DNA from: an uncultured Clostridia bacterium
GTDB lineage: Bacteria; Bacillota; Clostridia; Christensenellales; Borkfalkiaceae
NCBI GenBank assembly: GCA_949283125.1
Contig: CASDRK010000003.1
Location: forward strand, 1-39,513
Reading direction: 5' to 3'
DNA: 39,513 nt
The translations under genes were made by a program, and so were the position numbers. Shown here piece after piece: positions 14,076 to 21,937 of the stretch. How positions within the stretch are numbered: position 1 is the stretch's first letter; each line of letters opens with the position of its first letter. The notes beneath the pieces are model-generated. The model was not told the DNA's origin. It made no database searches and saw only the letters and a program-made list of their open reading frames with translations.

Positions 14076-14678
14076 ATGGAATGGTTCAATAATCTTTCGC
14101 CGGCCGAAAAGACCTATTTCATAATCGCGGTCGTGGCCAGCGCGTTTTTAGTGATACAGATAGTTATTATGTTGTTCTCGCTCGGCGGGGGCGACTTCGA
14201 CGTGGACGACGTGTTCGACGGCGACGTCGACACCGACGGCGGACTTTCCATATTCACGGTAAAGTCCATGACGGCGTTTTTCGCGCTGGGCGGCTGGTGC
14301 GGATTTGTTTCGCAGACCTTCATGAAGGACAACGTGTGGGCGCCCATACTCATAGCCGTCGCCACGGGCGCGGCGGCGCTGTTCGGCGTGGCGTTCGCCA
14401 TGCGCGGCATAGCAAAACTGCAGTGTTCCGGCAACGTGGTGAAGGGCAAACTGGTGGGCTCGTCCGCCACCGTGTACGTGAGCATACCCGAAAGACGTTC
14501 GGGCCGCGGCAAGATAACCGTCACGGCGCAGGGCAGATATATGGAGATAGACGCCGTCACCGACGGCGGCCGCATACCCGTGGACACCGTGGTGGAGATA
14601 TGCGAATATTCGGACGACTTTGCCGTCGTCCGCCCCAAAAACGGCACGGAAGAGCCTGTGCCGCCGGCCGGGGAATAA
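14076..14678 (+). CDS. NfeD-like membrane protein, flotillin partner
   Basis: A 200-residue protein with three hydrophobic segments (about 14-36, 60-80, 86-110) and a C-terminal OB-fold-like beta domain (about 118-190: GNVVKGKLVGSSATVYVSIP, then RGKITVTAQGRYMEIDAVTD). An acidic stretch rich in Asp (39-55) links the first two helices. This layout fits short NfeD proteins (NfeD1b, YuaF-like) that are encoded next to flotillins and act with them in membrane microdomains. It is the first gene of a two-gene operon, 27 bp before the flotillin start. Confidence 0.85.
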   Translation: MEWFNNLSPAEKTYFIIAVVASAFLVIQIVIMLFSLGGGDFDVDDVFDGDVDTDGGLSIFTVKSMTAFFALGGWCGFVSQTFMKDNVWAPILIAVATGAAALFGVAFAMRGIAKLQCSGNVVKGKLVGSSATVYVSIPERRSGRGKITVTAQGRYMEIDAVTDGGRIPVDTVVEICEYSDDFAVVRPKNGTEEPVPPAGE

Positions 14679-14705
14679 GCCTGACTTATAAGGAGGAAGA
14701 TAAAA

Positions 14706-16175
14706 ATGACCGAAGCCATAATAGCCGTAGTGGTGGTTGCCGTGCTGCTGATAGTCATGGTGGTGCTCACCGTGGCCGTGCGCTACAAGACCTGTCCGCC
14801 GGACAAAATAATGATAATTTACGGTAAGCTCAAGGCCGCACCGGACGGCACATATGCTTCGGCGAAGTGCATTCACGGCGGCGCGGCGTTCGTGTGGCCC
14901 TTTTTCCAGAAGTACACCTTCATGGACCTCACGCCGCTGTCCATAGCGGTAGACCTCAAAAACGCGCTGTCCAAACAGAACATCCGCATAGACGTGCCCT
15001 CCATATTCACCGTGGGCATCTCCACCGACGCGGGCATAATGCAGAACGCGGCGGAGCGGCTGGGCATGCTCAAGCTGGCGCAGATAAGCGACCTTGCGCG
15101 CGACATAATTTTCGGCCAGCTTCGTCTCGTCATAGCGACCATGAACATAGAGGAGATAAACTCCGACAGGGATAAATTTCTCGAAGCCATTTCGCGCAAC
15201 GTGGAAGGCGAGCTCAAAAAGGTGGGCCTGCGCCTGATAAACGTCAACGTCACGGACATCTCCGACGAATCGGGCTACATAGTCGCCCTCGGCAAGGAGG
15301 CGGCCGCCAAGGCCATAAACGACGCCCGCATCTCCGTGGCGGAGGAGGACAAAAAGGGCGCGATAGGTCAGGCCAACGCCAAGATGGAGGAGCGCATACG
15401 CGTGGCCGAAGCCGAGTCTGCCGCCATCGACGGCGAAAACAAGGCCAAGGCCGACATAGCCCGCTCGCAGGCCACCCTGAGGGAGAGGGAGGCCGAAGCG
15501 CTGAAGCTGGCCGTCGCCGCCGAAAAGGTGCAGGCAGCAAAGGCGCTGGAGGAGAGCTATGCCGCCGAGCAGGCGGCCGAAGTAGCCCGCGCCGCGCGCG
15601 AAAAGGCCACCAAGGAGGCCGACATCATAGTTGCGGCCGACATCGAAAAGCGCAAATTGGAAATTGAAGCCGAAGCCATCGCCGAGCAGACGCGCCGCAA
15701 GGCGCAGGGCGAAGCCGACGCCATATACGTAAAGATGGACGCCGAGGCCCGCGGCGTGCGCGAAAAGCTGACAAAGCAGGCAGAGGGCATGGACGCGCTC
15801 GTAAAGAGCGCGGGTACCGCGCCCGACGCCGTGCGCCTGCTCATCGCCGACAAGCTCGAAGCCGTCGTCGCCGAACAGGTGAAGGCAATTTCGGGCGTGA
15901 AGATAGACAAAGTGACCGTCTGGGACGGCGGAGCGGGCGCCGACGGCAAAACGTCCACCGCGGGCTTCCTGTCCGGGCTGCTCAAATCGCTCCCCCCGCT
16001 CGAGGAGATATACAATATGGCCGGGTTGTCCCTGCCCGAAATGGTCTCCCCCGCAAAGCGCGGCGATCCGCCCGCGCCCGCCGCAGGCGCCGCAGAGCCG
16101 GCCGCGCCCGCCGCGCAAAAACCCCACGCGGCGCCGCGCAAAGAGGACGGAAAACAACAGGGCTTCGACAAGTGA
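14706..16175 (+). CDS. Flotillin family SPFH-domain protein
   Basis: A 489-residue flotillin (YuaG/FloT-like). An N-terminal membrane helix (4-24) is followed by the SPFH/band 7 domain (about 30-210), with PPDKIMIIYGKLK and FMDLTPLSIAVDL typical of flotillins. A long EA-rich coiled coil (about 210-365; repeated AEA, EKA and AAE segments) drives oligomerisation. The C-terminal part (380-450) has the conserved IADKLEAVVAEQVKAI region, and the last 40 residues are Pro/Ala-rich. Flotillins scaffold membrane microdomains. GGAGG lies before the ATG. The transcript ends in the hairpin at 16200-16231. Confidence 0.95.
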   Translation: MTEAIIAVVVVAVLLIVMVVLTVAVRYKTCPPDKIMIIYGKLKAAPDGTYASAKCIHGGAAFVWPFFQKYTFMDLTPLSIAVDLKNALSKQNIRIDVPSIFTVGISTDAGIMQNAAERLGMLKLAQISDLARDIIFGQLRLVIATMNIEEINSDRDKFLEAISRNVEGELKKVGLRLINVNVTDISDESGYIVALGKEAAAKAINDARISVAEEDKKGAIGQANAKMEERIRVAEAESAAIDGENKAKADIARSQATLREREAEALKLAVAAEKVQAAKALEESYAAEQAAEVARAAREKATKEADIIVAADIEKRKLEIEAEAIAEQTRRKAQGEADAIYVKMDAEARGVREKLTKQAEGMDALVKSAGTAPDAVRLLIADKLEAVVAEQVKAISGVKIDKVTVWDGGAGADGKTSTAGFLSGLLKSLPPLEEIYNMAGLSLPEMVSPAKRGDPPAPAAGAAEPAAPAAQKPHAAPRKEDGKQQGFDK

Positions 16176-16199
16176 TCTCGCAGAACGGAAAGTTTTTAA

Positions 16200-16231
16200 C
16201 CGCCGCGGCGCGTCAGCGCCGCGGCGGCTTT
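16200..16231 (+). terminator. Terminator of the NfeD-flotillin operon
   Basis: Perfect 12-bp GC stem (16200-16211 with 16216-16227), GTCA loop, then CTTT. The T run is short but the stem is very stable. Confidence 0.65.
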
Positions 16232-16289
16232 CGCGCACGGCGGAGCGGGCAGCAAAATCGTGCGGCCGGGGGAGGGGCAAAATTGCGTA

Positions 16290-16318
16290 TTGACAGCCGG
16301 CCGGGGCCGTGATATAAT
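16290..16318 (+). promoter_or_regulatory. Promoter of the rubredoxin-ferredoxin pair
   Basis: -35 TTGACA (16290-16295), 17 bp, -10 TATAAT (16313-16318). A leader of about 45 nt contains the small palindrome CCTTTCAAAGG and ends in GAGGAGG before the ATG at 16371. Confidence 0.85.
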
Positions 16319-16370
16319 CTAATTAATAATTGATATCGATAAGCCTTTCAAAGGCTTGAGGAGGTGCGGA

Positions 16371-17012
16371 ATGAGGTATGTTTGTCCCGTTTGCGGCTAT
16401 GTGTACGACGAGGACGGGCAGGGAAAGCCGTGGGCGGAGCTTCCGTCCGACTGGGAGTGCCCGATATGCGGCGCGCCCAAGGCGGTTTTTGCGGCCGAAG
16501 GAGCGCCGCAGGAGAGCGGCGGGGCGGCGGAAGTTGCCGCAGCCGGCGCGGGGCATGCAGACATTCCCCTGACCGCGGCCGAACTTTCGGCGATATGCTC
16601 CAACCTTGCCCGCGGCTGCGAAAAGCAGTATATGGATGAGGAGCGTGAACTGTTCGCGCAGCTGGCCGGGCACTATTCCGCCCTCGTTCCGCCCGCCGAA
16701 GGCGATTTCTCCGCGCTTGCGGCGGTGGTAAAACGGTGCGCCGACGTCGAGTTTGCCGCGGCAAAGCGTGCGGCGGAGAGCGCGGCCGACAGGGGCGCGA
16801 TGCGCGCCGTAAACTGGGGCGAAAGGGTCAACTTCATACTTTCGGCCCTGCTTGAAAAATACGGCCGCGACGGCATTGACGCGCCCGACGGCGCGCACGT
16901 CTGGGTGTGTTCGATATGCGGGTTCATATACATAGGCCGGACCCCGCCGGACGTCTGCCCTGTATGCAGGGTGCCGGCGTTCAGATTTGAAGACGGAGGT
17001 GAGTTGACGTGA
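16371..17012 (+). CDS. Double-rubredoxin protein with a rubrerythrin-like helical core
   Basis: A 213-residue redox protein. Residues 1-40 form a compact rubredoxin ([12 protein letters not shown] then [11 protein letters not shown]), with four cysteines for one Fe. Residues about 60-165 are helical and resemble the four-helix region of rubrerythrins, but a clear pair of ExxH diiron motifs is not seen. Residues about 175-205 hold a second, shorter rubredoxin-like knuckle ([20 protein letters not shown]). Classic rubrerythrins have one rubredoxin at one end only. The ATG at 16371 has GAGGAGG in front; a TTG further upstream lies within that site. The stop overlaps the next start (GTGA). Probable role: electron transfer in peroxide or oxygen defence. 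Confidence 0.82.
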   Translation: MRYVCPVCGYVYDEDGQGKPWAELPSDWECPICGAPKAVFAAEGAPQESGGAAEVAAAGAGHADIPLTAAELSAICSNLARGCEKQYMDEERELFAQLAGHYSALVPPAEGDFSALAAVVKRCADVEFAAAKRAAESAADRGAMRAVNWGERVNFILSALLEKYGRDGIDAPDGAHVWVCSICGFIYIGRTPPDVCPVCRVPAFRFEDGGELT

Positions 17013-17503
17013 AGGAATACGCCGTTCGCAATTTAAGGCTGTGCACCAAGGACTGTCTGTGTCTGTACGTATGCCCCACCGGCGCGGCCGACACCGAAAA
17101 CAGCGTGATAGACAGGGATAAATGCGTCGGGTGCGGCGCATGCGCAAAGGCCTGCCCTTCGGGCGCAATAAGCATGGTGCCCGCGCGCATGCCTCCCCAG
17201 CAGAAAAAATCCGACGGGGTGATTGCCGCCATGCGCGCGCTGGCAAGCGCCAAGCTTGCGCAGGAATACCTCGCCCGCGCTCTGTCGGCGGCGGAGGAGG
17301 GGGCGGCGGCGCGCCTGCTGGCCGCCGCGGCCCGTTCGGCAAGACTGACCGCCGAAGACGTGTTCAGGGAGGCGGGCTACATGCTGCCCCAGAGCGCAAA
17401 CGTGCACGAACTGCTCAAGGCCGTGGCCGCAAGCGGCGACGGCTATGCCGCCGAACGCGCGGCGCGCCTGATGGAGCTGCTGCCCGTCAACGACAGAACG
17501 TAG
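17009..17503 (+). CDS. 4Fe-4S ferredoxin-type protein with helical C-terminus
   Basis: A 164-residue protein. The N-terminal 60 residues hold the clusters: [12 protein letters not shown] (12-23) and [12 protein letters not shown] (39-50), each giving the CxxC-type pattern, so up to two [4Fe-4S] clusters may bind. The first motif is irregular (Cys spacing 12, 16, 18, 22). The remaining 100 residues are Ala-rich helices without cysteine, similar in style to the helical part of the upstream rubredoxin protein. The GTG start overlaps the upstream stop (GTGA), with GGAGGTGAG as ribosome site, so the two are translationally coupled and probably partners in electron transfer. Confidence 0.85.
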   Translation: MKEYAVRNLRLCTKDCLCLYVCPTGAADTENSVIDRDKCVGCGACAKACPSGAISMVPARMPPQQKKSDGVIAAMRALASAKLAQEYLARALSAAEEGAAARLLAAAARSARLTAEDVFREAGYMLPQSANVHELLKAVAASGDGYAAERAARLMELLPVNDRT

Positions 17504-17522
17504 CCGCGCGGCAAAAAAATCG

Positions 17523-17555
17523 CGCCCGGCCGCTTACTGCGGCCGGGCGGTTTTA
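17523..17555 (+). terminator. Terminator of the rubredoxin-ferredoxin operon
   Basis: Perfect 11-bp stem (17523-17533 with 17539-17549), 5-nt loop, then GTTTTAT. Confidence 0.85.
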
Positions 17556-17567
17556 TGTATCGGTTTA

Positions 17568-17596
17568 TAGACAAAACGGATAAAGTGTGATATAAT
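17568..17596 (+). promoter_or_regulatory. Promoter of the AraC-type regulator, probably leaderless
   Basis: -35 TAGACA, 17 bp, -10 TATAAT at 17591-17596. The ATG starts at 17603, 6 nt after the -10 box, which is where transcription itself would start. No Shine-Dalgarno lies between. Confidence 0.65.
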
Positions 17597-17602
17597 ACGG
17601 AT

Positions 17603-18331
17603 ATGAATGATATTGTGTTTGCGGGTATCCCCCGCGACGCCGGCGAACATGTCCACGGGGGATGCGAGGTCATCTGCGCGTCCGGGCGGGGCGAGATAGC
17701 GTGCGGCGGAAAAAAGTTTGCCTACAAAAAGGGGGACGTGATAGTGGTCTCCCGCCAGACGGCGCACGTCAACGGCGGCGCGGATATGTGCGTGCTGCTC
17801 GAAAACGCGCTGCTGCCCGCTTGCGGCGTGTGCGTGGTCGGCGGGCGCGGCGCCGAGGAGATCGCATGGGTGTGCGCCCGCGCAAGGGCATACCGCGAGG
17901 ATGGCGGCAGGGCCGCGGCCGTCGCTCTGGACGGGCTCGGCGCGCTGTTGCGCGCGCTCATAGCGGCATATTGCGGGGGGAACGATTATTCTCCCGCGGT
18001 AAAGACCGTGCTTGCCGAAATAGAAAAAGGGGTGTCGGACAGCACTTTTTCTTTGGAAAACGCCCTGCGCGCCCTGCCGCTCAATTACGACTATGTGCGC
18101 AAGCTGTTCAAAAGCGAAGTCGGGCAGACTCCGCTGGCATATCTCACGGGGCGAAGAATGTCGCTCGCCCACGAAATAATGCTTTCGGGCGCGGCCAACA
18201 GGTATTCCGATTTCACCGTGTCGCAGATATCCGAAATGTGCGGCTTTGCCGAGCCGCTGTATTTTTCGCGCGTGTTCAAAAAATATTACGGCGTATCCCC
18301 CGCCGCGTTCATGGCGGGCGGGGGAGAGTAA
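17603..18331 (+). CDS. AraC family transcriptional regulator with cupin sensor
   Basis: A 242-residue regulator. The N-terminal half (about 10-75) is a small cupin: HVHGGCEVICASGRGEIACG, then YKKGDVIVVSRQTAHVN, with the histidines and the G-D-x-(hydrophobic) turn of a ligand-binding jelly roll. The C-terminal 100 residues form the paired HTH domain of AraC/XylS proteins: LPLNYDYVRKLFKSEVGQTP for the first helix-turn-helix and SQISEMCGFAEPLYFSRVFK for the second, closing with YYGVSPAAF. It probably senses a small molecule or sugar. No adjacent target operon is evident; neighbours are the redox pair upstream and a convergent hypothetical gene. Confidence 0.93.
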   Translation: MNDIVFAGIPRDAGEHVHGGCEVICASGRGEIACGGKKFAYKKGDVIVVSRQTAHVNGGADMCVLLENALLPACGVCVVGGRGAEEIAWVCARARAYREDGGRAAAVALDGLGALLRALIAAYCGGNDYSPAVKTVLAEIEKGVSDSTFSLENALRALPLNYDYVRKLFKSEVGQTPLAYLTGRRMSLAHEIMLSGAANRYSDFTVSQISEMCGFAEPLYFSRVFKKYYGVSPAAFMAGGGE

Positions 18332-18393
18332 GAGGCGGGCGGCCTCCGCCGCGCGGGCGGCAAAAAGCGGTTTGCCCTGCGCATATGCGCCGT

Positions 18394-18831
18394 TCAAAGG
18401 TATTTTTTAAGGCGCTGTTCGCAGTTTTCCTCTATGGTTATCAGTTCCTGCAGCAGGCTTTTCACGTCGCCGTTAAGGGCGTTGCCGCTCTCGCTCATCG
18501 TGGTTTTCAGCGACGTCAGCCCCGTCACCGTGCCGCGTATCATCATCTGCGCTATGTTCGCGCGCGAATTGTCCGCGCCGGCGTTCATCTTAATCGCCGA
18601 CCACATCATGGCCTTTTTTATGGGCGAAGGCTCCTTCACTTCCGCGCCCATGTCGCGGGCCAGCCTTGCCGCCCGCGAGCATATGCGTTCGTACTCGTCG
18701 TGCTCGGCTATTATCTCCCTTTTCAGCTGTTCGTCCTCCGTTTCTGGCAGTATGTCCGAAATGGAAGTCAGCGCAAGCTGCGCGTTGCGGTAAATTTCGG
18801 CTATCGCCTCGCCGTCGGTCTTTATGTCCAT
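18394..18831 (-). CDS. Hypothetical all-alpha protein (DUF2383/ferritin-like fold possible)
   Basis: A 145-residue soluble protein predicted to be nearly all helical, with four long amphipathic stretches (about 5-30, 33-58, 66-105, 112-145). This spacing suits a four-helix bundle such as DUF2383 or ferritin-like proteins, but no metal-binding E-x-x-H is seen. The chosen ATG at 18831 has GGAGG 5 nt before it; the open frame extends 18 codons further upstream without a ribosome site. A TATAAT lies about 30 bp upstream. It is convergent with the AraC gene and divergent from rplU. Function unknown. Confidence 0.7.
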   Translation of the reverse strand: MDIKTDGEAIAEIYRNAQLALTSISDILPETEDEQLKREIIAEHDEYERICSRAARLARDMGAEVKEPSPIKKAMMWSAIKMNAGADNSRANIAQMMIRGTVTGLTSLKTTMSESGNALNGDVKSLLQELITIEENCEQRLKKYL

Positions 18832-18910
18832 CGTCTCCTCCGTTCTGCATGTGCAGGTAAAATTATATTGTGCGCGGGCGCACAAAATATGCGCGCGCGC
18901 TTAAAAATGC

Positions 18911-18939
18911 TTGACTTGCATGCCCGGGTTGTGTTAAAT
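18911..18939 (+). promoter_or_regulatory. rplU: Promoter of rplU-rpmA
   Basis: -35 TTGACT (18911-18916), 17 bp, -10 TTAAAT (18934-18939). Confidence 0.7.
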
Positions 18940-18945
18940 TAAATG

Positions 18946-19053
18946 TCGAGCCGTTCGGGACGGGCAAAACAAGTGCGTAAATTTTCATGCGCCGCCTAAG
19001 CCATTGGCAACTTGGAACCCGACGAGACTGGTCAGAGGAGGACATTTTTTATC
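18946..19053 (+). ncRNA. Candidate ribosomal protein L21 leader
   Basis: About 108 nt of untranslated leader precede rplU, with several short paired elements (CCGT..ACGG near 18951-18963, GCCATTGGC near 19002-19010) and the ribosome site AGAGGAGG at its end. Firmicutes rplU mRNAs often carry an autoregulatory L21 leader of this size and position. I infer it from position and folding potential, not from a matched consensus. Confidence 0.4.
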
Positions 19054-19446
19054 ATGTACGCTATTTTCGAAAACGGAAGCAAGCAGTACCGCGTATCCGT
19101 CGGCGACGTCGTAAAGGTTGAAAAACTGGGCGCGCAGGTGGGCGCAACCGTCACCTTCCCCGTGGTCATGTGCGCGGACGAAGGCAACATTCAGGTGGGC
19201 AAGGAAGTCGAGGGCGTCGTCGTCAGCGGCGAAGTGGTTGCCCAGGGCAAGGACAAGAAGATAATCGTCTTCAAGTACAAGGCAAAGAAGAACGAAAGGA
19301 AAAAGCAGGGTCACAGGCAGCCCTACACGTGCGTAAAGATCACGTCGATCGGCGCGGCGGAAAGCAAGGCTCCCGCAAAGAAAACGACCCGCAAAAAGGC
19401 CGCCCCCAAGGCGGAACAGCCTGCAGAAGACAAGGCTGCGGAATAA
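19054..19446 (+). CDS. rplU: 50S ribosomal protein L21
   Basis: A 130-residue L21. The start MYAIFENGSKQYRVSVGDVV is diagnostic, and KKNERKKQGHRQPYTCVKIT holds the conserved 23S-binding loop and the C-terminal signature. After about residue 103 a 27-residue Lys/Ala/Glu-rich extension (KKTTRKKAAPKAEQ) follows, unlike the compact B. subtilis protein. The ATG at 19054 with AGAGGAGG upstream is used; the frame is open 14 codons further into the leader. rpmA follows 19 bp later. Confidence 0.97.
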   Translation: MYAIFENGSKQYRVSVGDVVKVEKLGAQVGATVTFPVVMCADEGNIQVGKEVEGVVVSGEVVAQGKDKKIIVFKYKAKKNERKKQGHRQPYTCVKITSIGAAESKAPAKKTTRKKAAPKAEQPAEDKAAE

Positions 19447-19465
19447 TCGAAGGAGGATAGTGTAA

Positions 19466-19744
19466 ATGTTGTTCATAAAGTTATTCGCTCATAAAAAGGG
19501 CGGCGGTTCGACCGACAACGGCAGAGACAGTAACGCAAAACGCCTTGGCGTAAAGCGCGCGGACGGACAGTTCGTGCTTGCGGGCAATATCCTCGTAAGA
19601 CAGCGCGGCTCCAAATTCAAGGCCGGCAACAACGTAGGCATGGGCAAGGACGATACGCTCTTCGCTCTCGCCGACGGCGTCGTGAGGTTTGAAAGGGTAG
19701 GCAAGGATAACAAGCAGGTATCCGTGTATCCCAAGGCTGAATAA
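19466..19744 (+). CDS. rpmA: 50S ribosomal protein L27
   Basis: A 92-residue L27 whose N-terminus reaches the peptidyl-transferase centre. [19 protein letters not shown] and the GNILVRQRG box are conserved. It begins [15 protein letters not shown]: Firmicutes L27 carries a nine-residue leader ending in FF before AHKKG that the cysteine protease Prp removes. Here the leader is only seven residues and has a single Phe at the cleavage edge. The prp gene usually found between rplU and rpmA is absent. A clear GGAGG precedes the ATG. Confidence 0.97.
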   Translation: MLFIKLFAHKKGGGSTDNGRDSNAKRLGVKRADGQFVLAGNILVRQRGSKFKAGNNVGMGKDDTLFALADGVVRFERVGKDNKQVSVYPKAE

Positions 19745-19755
19745 TCTGATGGCAT

Positions 19756-19785
19756 GAGCGGAGACGAGCGGTCTCCGCTCTTTTT
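19756..19785 (+). terminator. Terminator after rpmA
   Basis: Perfect 10-bp stem (19756-19765 with 19771-19780), 5-nt loop, then TTTTT. Confidence 0.92.
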
Positions 19786-19844
19786 CAACTTTTCTGCGGC
19801 CGGGCGGGCCTGCCCGGCGGGGCGGACGGCGAGGAGGGCCGCTT

Positions 19845-20306
19845 ATGAAGACAGAGCTTTTGAACGAGGCCGCCGTGCCTGAATTTTGCGGTATGTTTGC
19901 CGATTATTATGCCGAAATGGAGTGCGACGAGGATACGGGACATCTGCTCGACGAGTATGTGCTGGCCGATTACAGGGCCGGGCTCATAAAGATAGCCGCG
20001 GCGGAGGAGGGCGGCCGGGCCGTCGGGTTCGTCATCTGGCAGGTGGACTCCACCGAAAACGAGTGGTGTCTGCGCGAGGGGCTGGGCACCGTGCGCGAAC
20101 TGTACGTCCGTCCCGGCCACCGCGGCAGGGGCGTCGGCCGCGCGCTTGCGGACTATGCGGAAGGCATGCTTCTTTCGTGCGGGGCGGCGCGCGTCTATGC
20201 GCTGCCTGCCGAAGGGACGCAGGGGTTCTTTCTCGCCCGCGGCTATGCGGAAGCGGACGAGTACTGCGAGGAGACCGACTGCAATTTCTTTTATAAGGAG
20301 CTTTAA
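19845..20306 (+). CDS. GNAT family N-acetyltransferase
   Basis: A 153-residue single-domain GNAT. Motif A is textbook: VRELYVRPGHRGRGVGRALA near 85-104. The last strand region (GTQGFFLARGYAEADEYCEE) is motif B; the acidic C-terminus ends in a short FFYKEL. The N-terminal part has several acidic residues (MECDEDTGHLLDEY). GAGGAGGG lies before the ATG. It sits between rpmA and rng, two conserved genes, and is closed by the strong hairpin at 20331-20377. The acceptor substrate is unknown; it could be a ribosomal protein by location, but nothing else points to that. Confidence 0.9.
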   Translation: MKTELLNEAAVPEFCGMFADYYAEMECDEDTGHLLDEYVLADYRAGLIKIAAAEEGGRAVGFVIWQVDSTENEWCLREGLGTVRELYVRPGHRGRGVGRALADYAEGMLLSCGAARVYALPAEGTQGFFLARGYAEADEYCEETDCNFFYKEL

Positions 20307-20330
20307 ATGCGCCATGCGGCGCAGGCATGC

Positions 20331-20377
20331 AAAGCGCGCGGCGCGGACTTTTACAGTCCGCGCCGCGCGCTTTTTTT
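20331..20377 (+). terminator. Strong terminator between GNAT gene and rng
   Basis: A perfect 19-bp stem (20331-20349 with 20355-20373) with 5-nt loop, followed by a T run on the plus strand. The convergent rng ends at 20420 and may also be stopped here. Confidence 0.92.
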
Positions 20378-20419
20378 AGCGTATCGCGCCGAAGGCGTCC
20401 GGCGCGCCTGCCTGCGCGG

Positions 20420-21916
20420 TCAGTACAGCAGCGTTGCGCCTTCGGGAATGGGGAAGGACGAGGAGGAGTCCGCGCGCAGGTTGAAGTGGTCGTCGTGATA
20501 GGTGCGGTGGGGGATGACGTACACCCGCGCCAGCGGATAGCGCGCCTGCAGCTCGTCGACGAATTCCCGCCATGCCGTCAGCCGTTCGGCCGTGGCGGCG
20601 TTCATGTCTATGCACACCACCTTGTTGCCTTCGTTCAGGTTTTTCAAAAGATGCGCGCGCAGTTTCAGTATTGTGAATTCCGGCACGTACGCCATGCCCG
20701 TTCCGCCGCAGTAGCGGCACGGGCGGACGAATTGCGACGCCACCGAAGGCCCGGTGCGCTTGCGCGTGAACTCCACGAGCCCGAATTTGGACATGGGCAG
20801 AACGTTGCACTTGGTCTTGTCGTTTTCCAGCGCCCGCTCCAGCTCCGTCACCAGCGCGGCGCGGTGCTTTTCGTCGTCCATGTCTATAAAATCCACAACT
20901 ATTATGCCGCCTATGTTGCGCAGTTTCACCTGCCGCGCGATCTCGCGGGCGGCCAGAATGTTGGTGTAATACACGGTGTGTTCAAGGCTGTCGTCTCCCG
21001 TGAATTTGCCCGTGTTCACGTCTATAACGGTCAGCGCCTCCGTCTTTTCTATCACAAGATAGGCGCCGTTGTCCAGCTCCACGCGGGGGGATATCATCTC
21101 CAGCACCTGCGGGGTCAGGCCCAGGTCGAAAAACATGTCCGTGCCCCTGTCGTACAGCTCCACGGCCTTCACGCGCGCGCCCGTCACCTTTATCATGTCA
21201 GTCATGCGCTCGTAAACTTCGGCGTTTCCCACGTATATCTTTTCCACGTCCGAAAGCAGAGTGTCGCGCATCACGCGCATGAACAGCGGGTAGTCGGTGT
21301 AAAGTATCTCGCCCACGGGCGCCTTTTTAAAGCGCTCGGATATGGCCCGGTATATGCGCCGGTAATAGTTCAGTTCGCCTTCGGCATCGCGGCGCACGGC
21401 GTACGGCGCGGCGGTGCGCACTATCATGCCCTCGTCGCCCCTGCACTTGCGCTGCGCCGAAAACAGAAGCGTTTTGCGCAGCTCGCCGTCGCGTATCTTG
21501 CGCGAAACGCCTATGAACGGAGTATTGGGCATGTAGATGAGATACTTGCCCACGAAGGACAGGGCGGTGGTGACTTTTGCCCCCTTTTTGCCCACGGGCG
21601 CCTTGACCACCTGCACAAGTATCTCGTCGCCGACTTTCAGGTTCAGTTCGGCGGGGATGTCCGCTTCGCCGTCGTACTTGCTCTTGTCCGGCACGAGGTC
21701 CTCGGCCGAAAGGTAGCAGTTGCGCTCCAGTCCGCAGTTCACAAAGGCCGCCTGCATGCCGTTCAGCACGTCCGTCACCCTGCCCTTGTATATGTTGCCT
21801 ATGATGTTTACGCGGTTTTTGGATTCATAGTTGAATTCCGTCAGTTTGCCGTCCTCCACGCAGGCGTACGACTCCATGCCGCAAAACCTGTCAAAGTAAA
21901 GCGTTTTTTTGCCCAT
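20420..21916 (-). CDS. rng: Ribonuclease E/G family endoribonuclease
   Basis: A 498-residue RNase G-type enzyme for rRNA maturation and mRNA turnover. The S1 RNA-binding domain spans about 35-130 (NIYKGRVTDVLNGMQAAFVN). The 5'-sensor and DNase I-like catalytic parts follow: ALTVIDVNTGKFTGDD and GGIIVVDFIDMDDEKHR contain the two Mg-binding aspartates. The zinc-link CRYCGGTG near 425 has the two cysteines that join dimers. It lacks the long C-terminal degradosome scaffold of RNase E, so it is RNase G-like. It follows the two radical SAM-associated genes on the same strand with a 21-bp gap, the standard Clostridia order. Confidence 0.95.
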   Translation of the reverse strand: MGKKTLYFDRFCGMESYACVEDGKLTEFNYESKNRVNIIGNIYKGRVTDVLNGMQAAFVNCGLERNCYLSAEDLVPDKSKYDGEADIPAELNLKVGDEILVQVVKAPVGKKGAKVTTALSFVGKYLIYMPNTPFIGVSRKIRDGELRKTLLFSAQRKCRGDEGMIVRTAAPYAVRRDAEGELNYYRRIYRAISERFKKAPVGEILYTDYPLFMRVMRDTLLSDVEKIYVGNAEVYERMTDMIKVTGARVKAVELYDRGTDMFFDLGLTPQVLEMISPRVELDNGAYLVIEKTEALTVIDVNTGKFTGDDSLEHTVYYTNILAAREIARQVKLRNIGGIIVVDFIDMDDEKHRAALVTELERALENDKTKCNVLPMSKFGLVEFTRKRTGPSVASQFVRPCRYCGGTGMAYVPEFTILKLRAHLLKNLNEGNKVVCIDMNAATAERLTAWREFVDELQARYPLARVYVIPHRTYHDDHFNLRADSSSSFPIPEGATLLY

Positions 21917-21937
21917 ATATAAAAATTCCTTAAAAAT

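Noticed and set aside
14148-16280. Very long open frame on the minus strand opposite the flotillin operon
   Set aside because: It is antisense to two clear genes. Its Tyr/His/Gly/Arg-rich composition is a by-product of GC-rich codons read in the other direction, and it has no domain or ribosome site.
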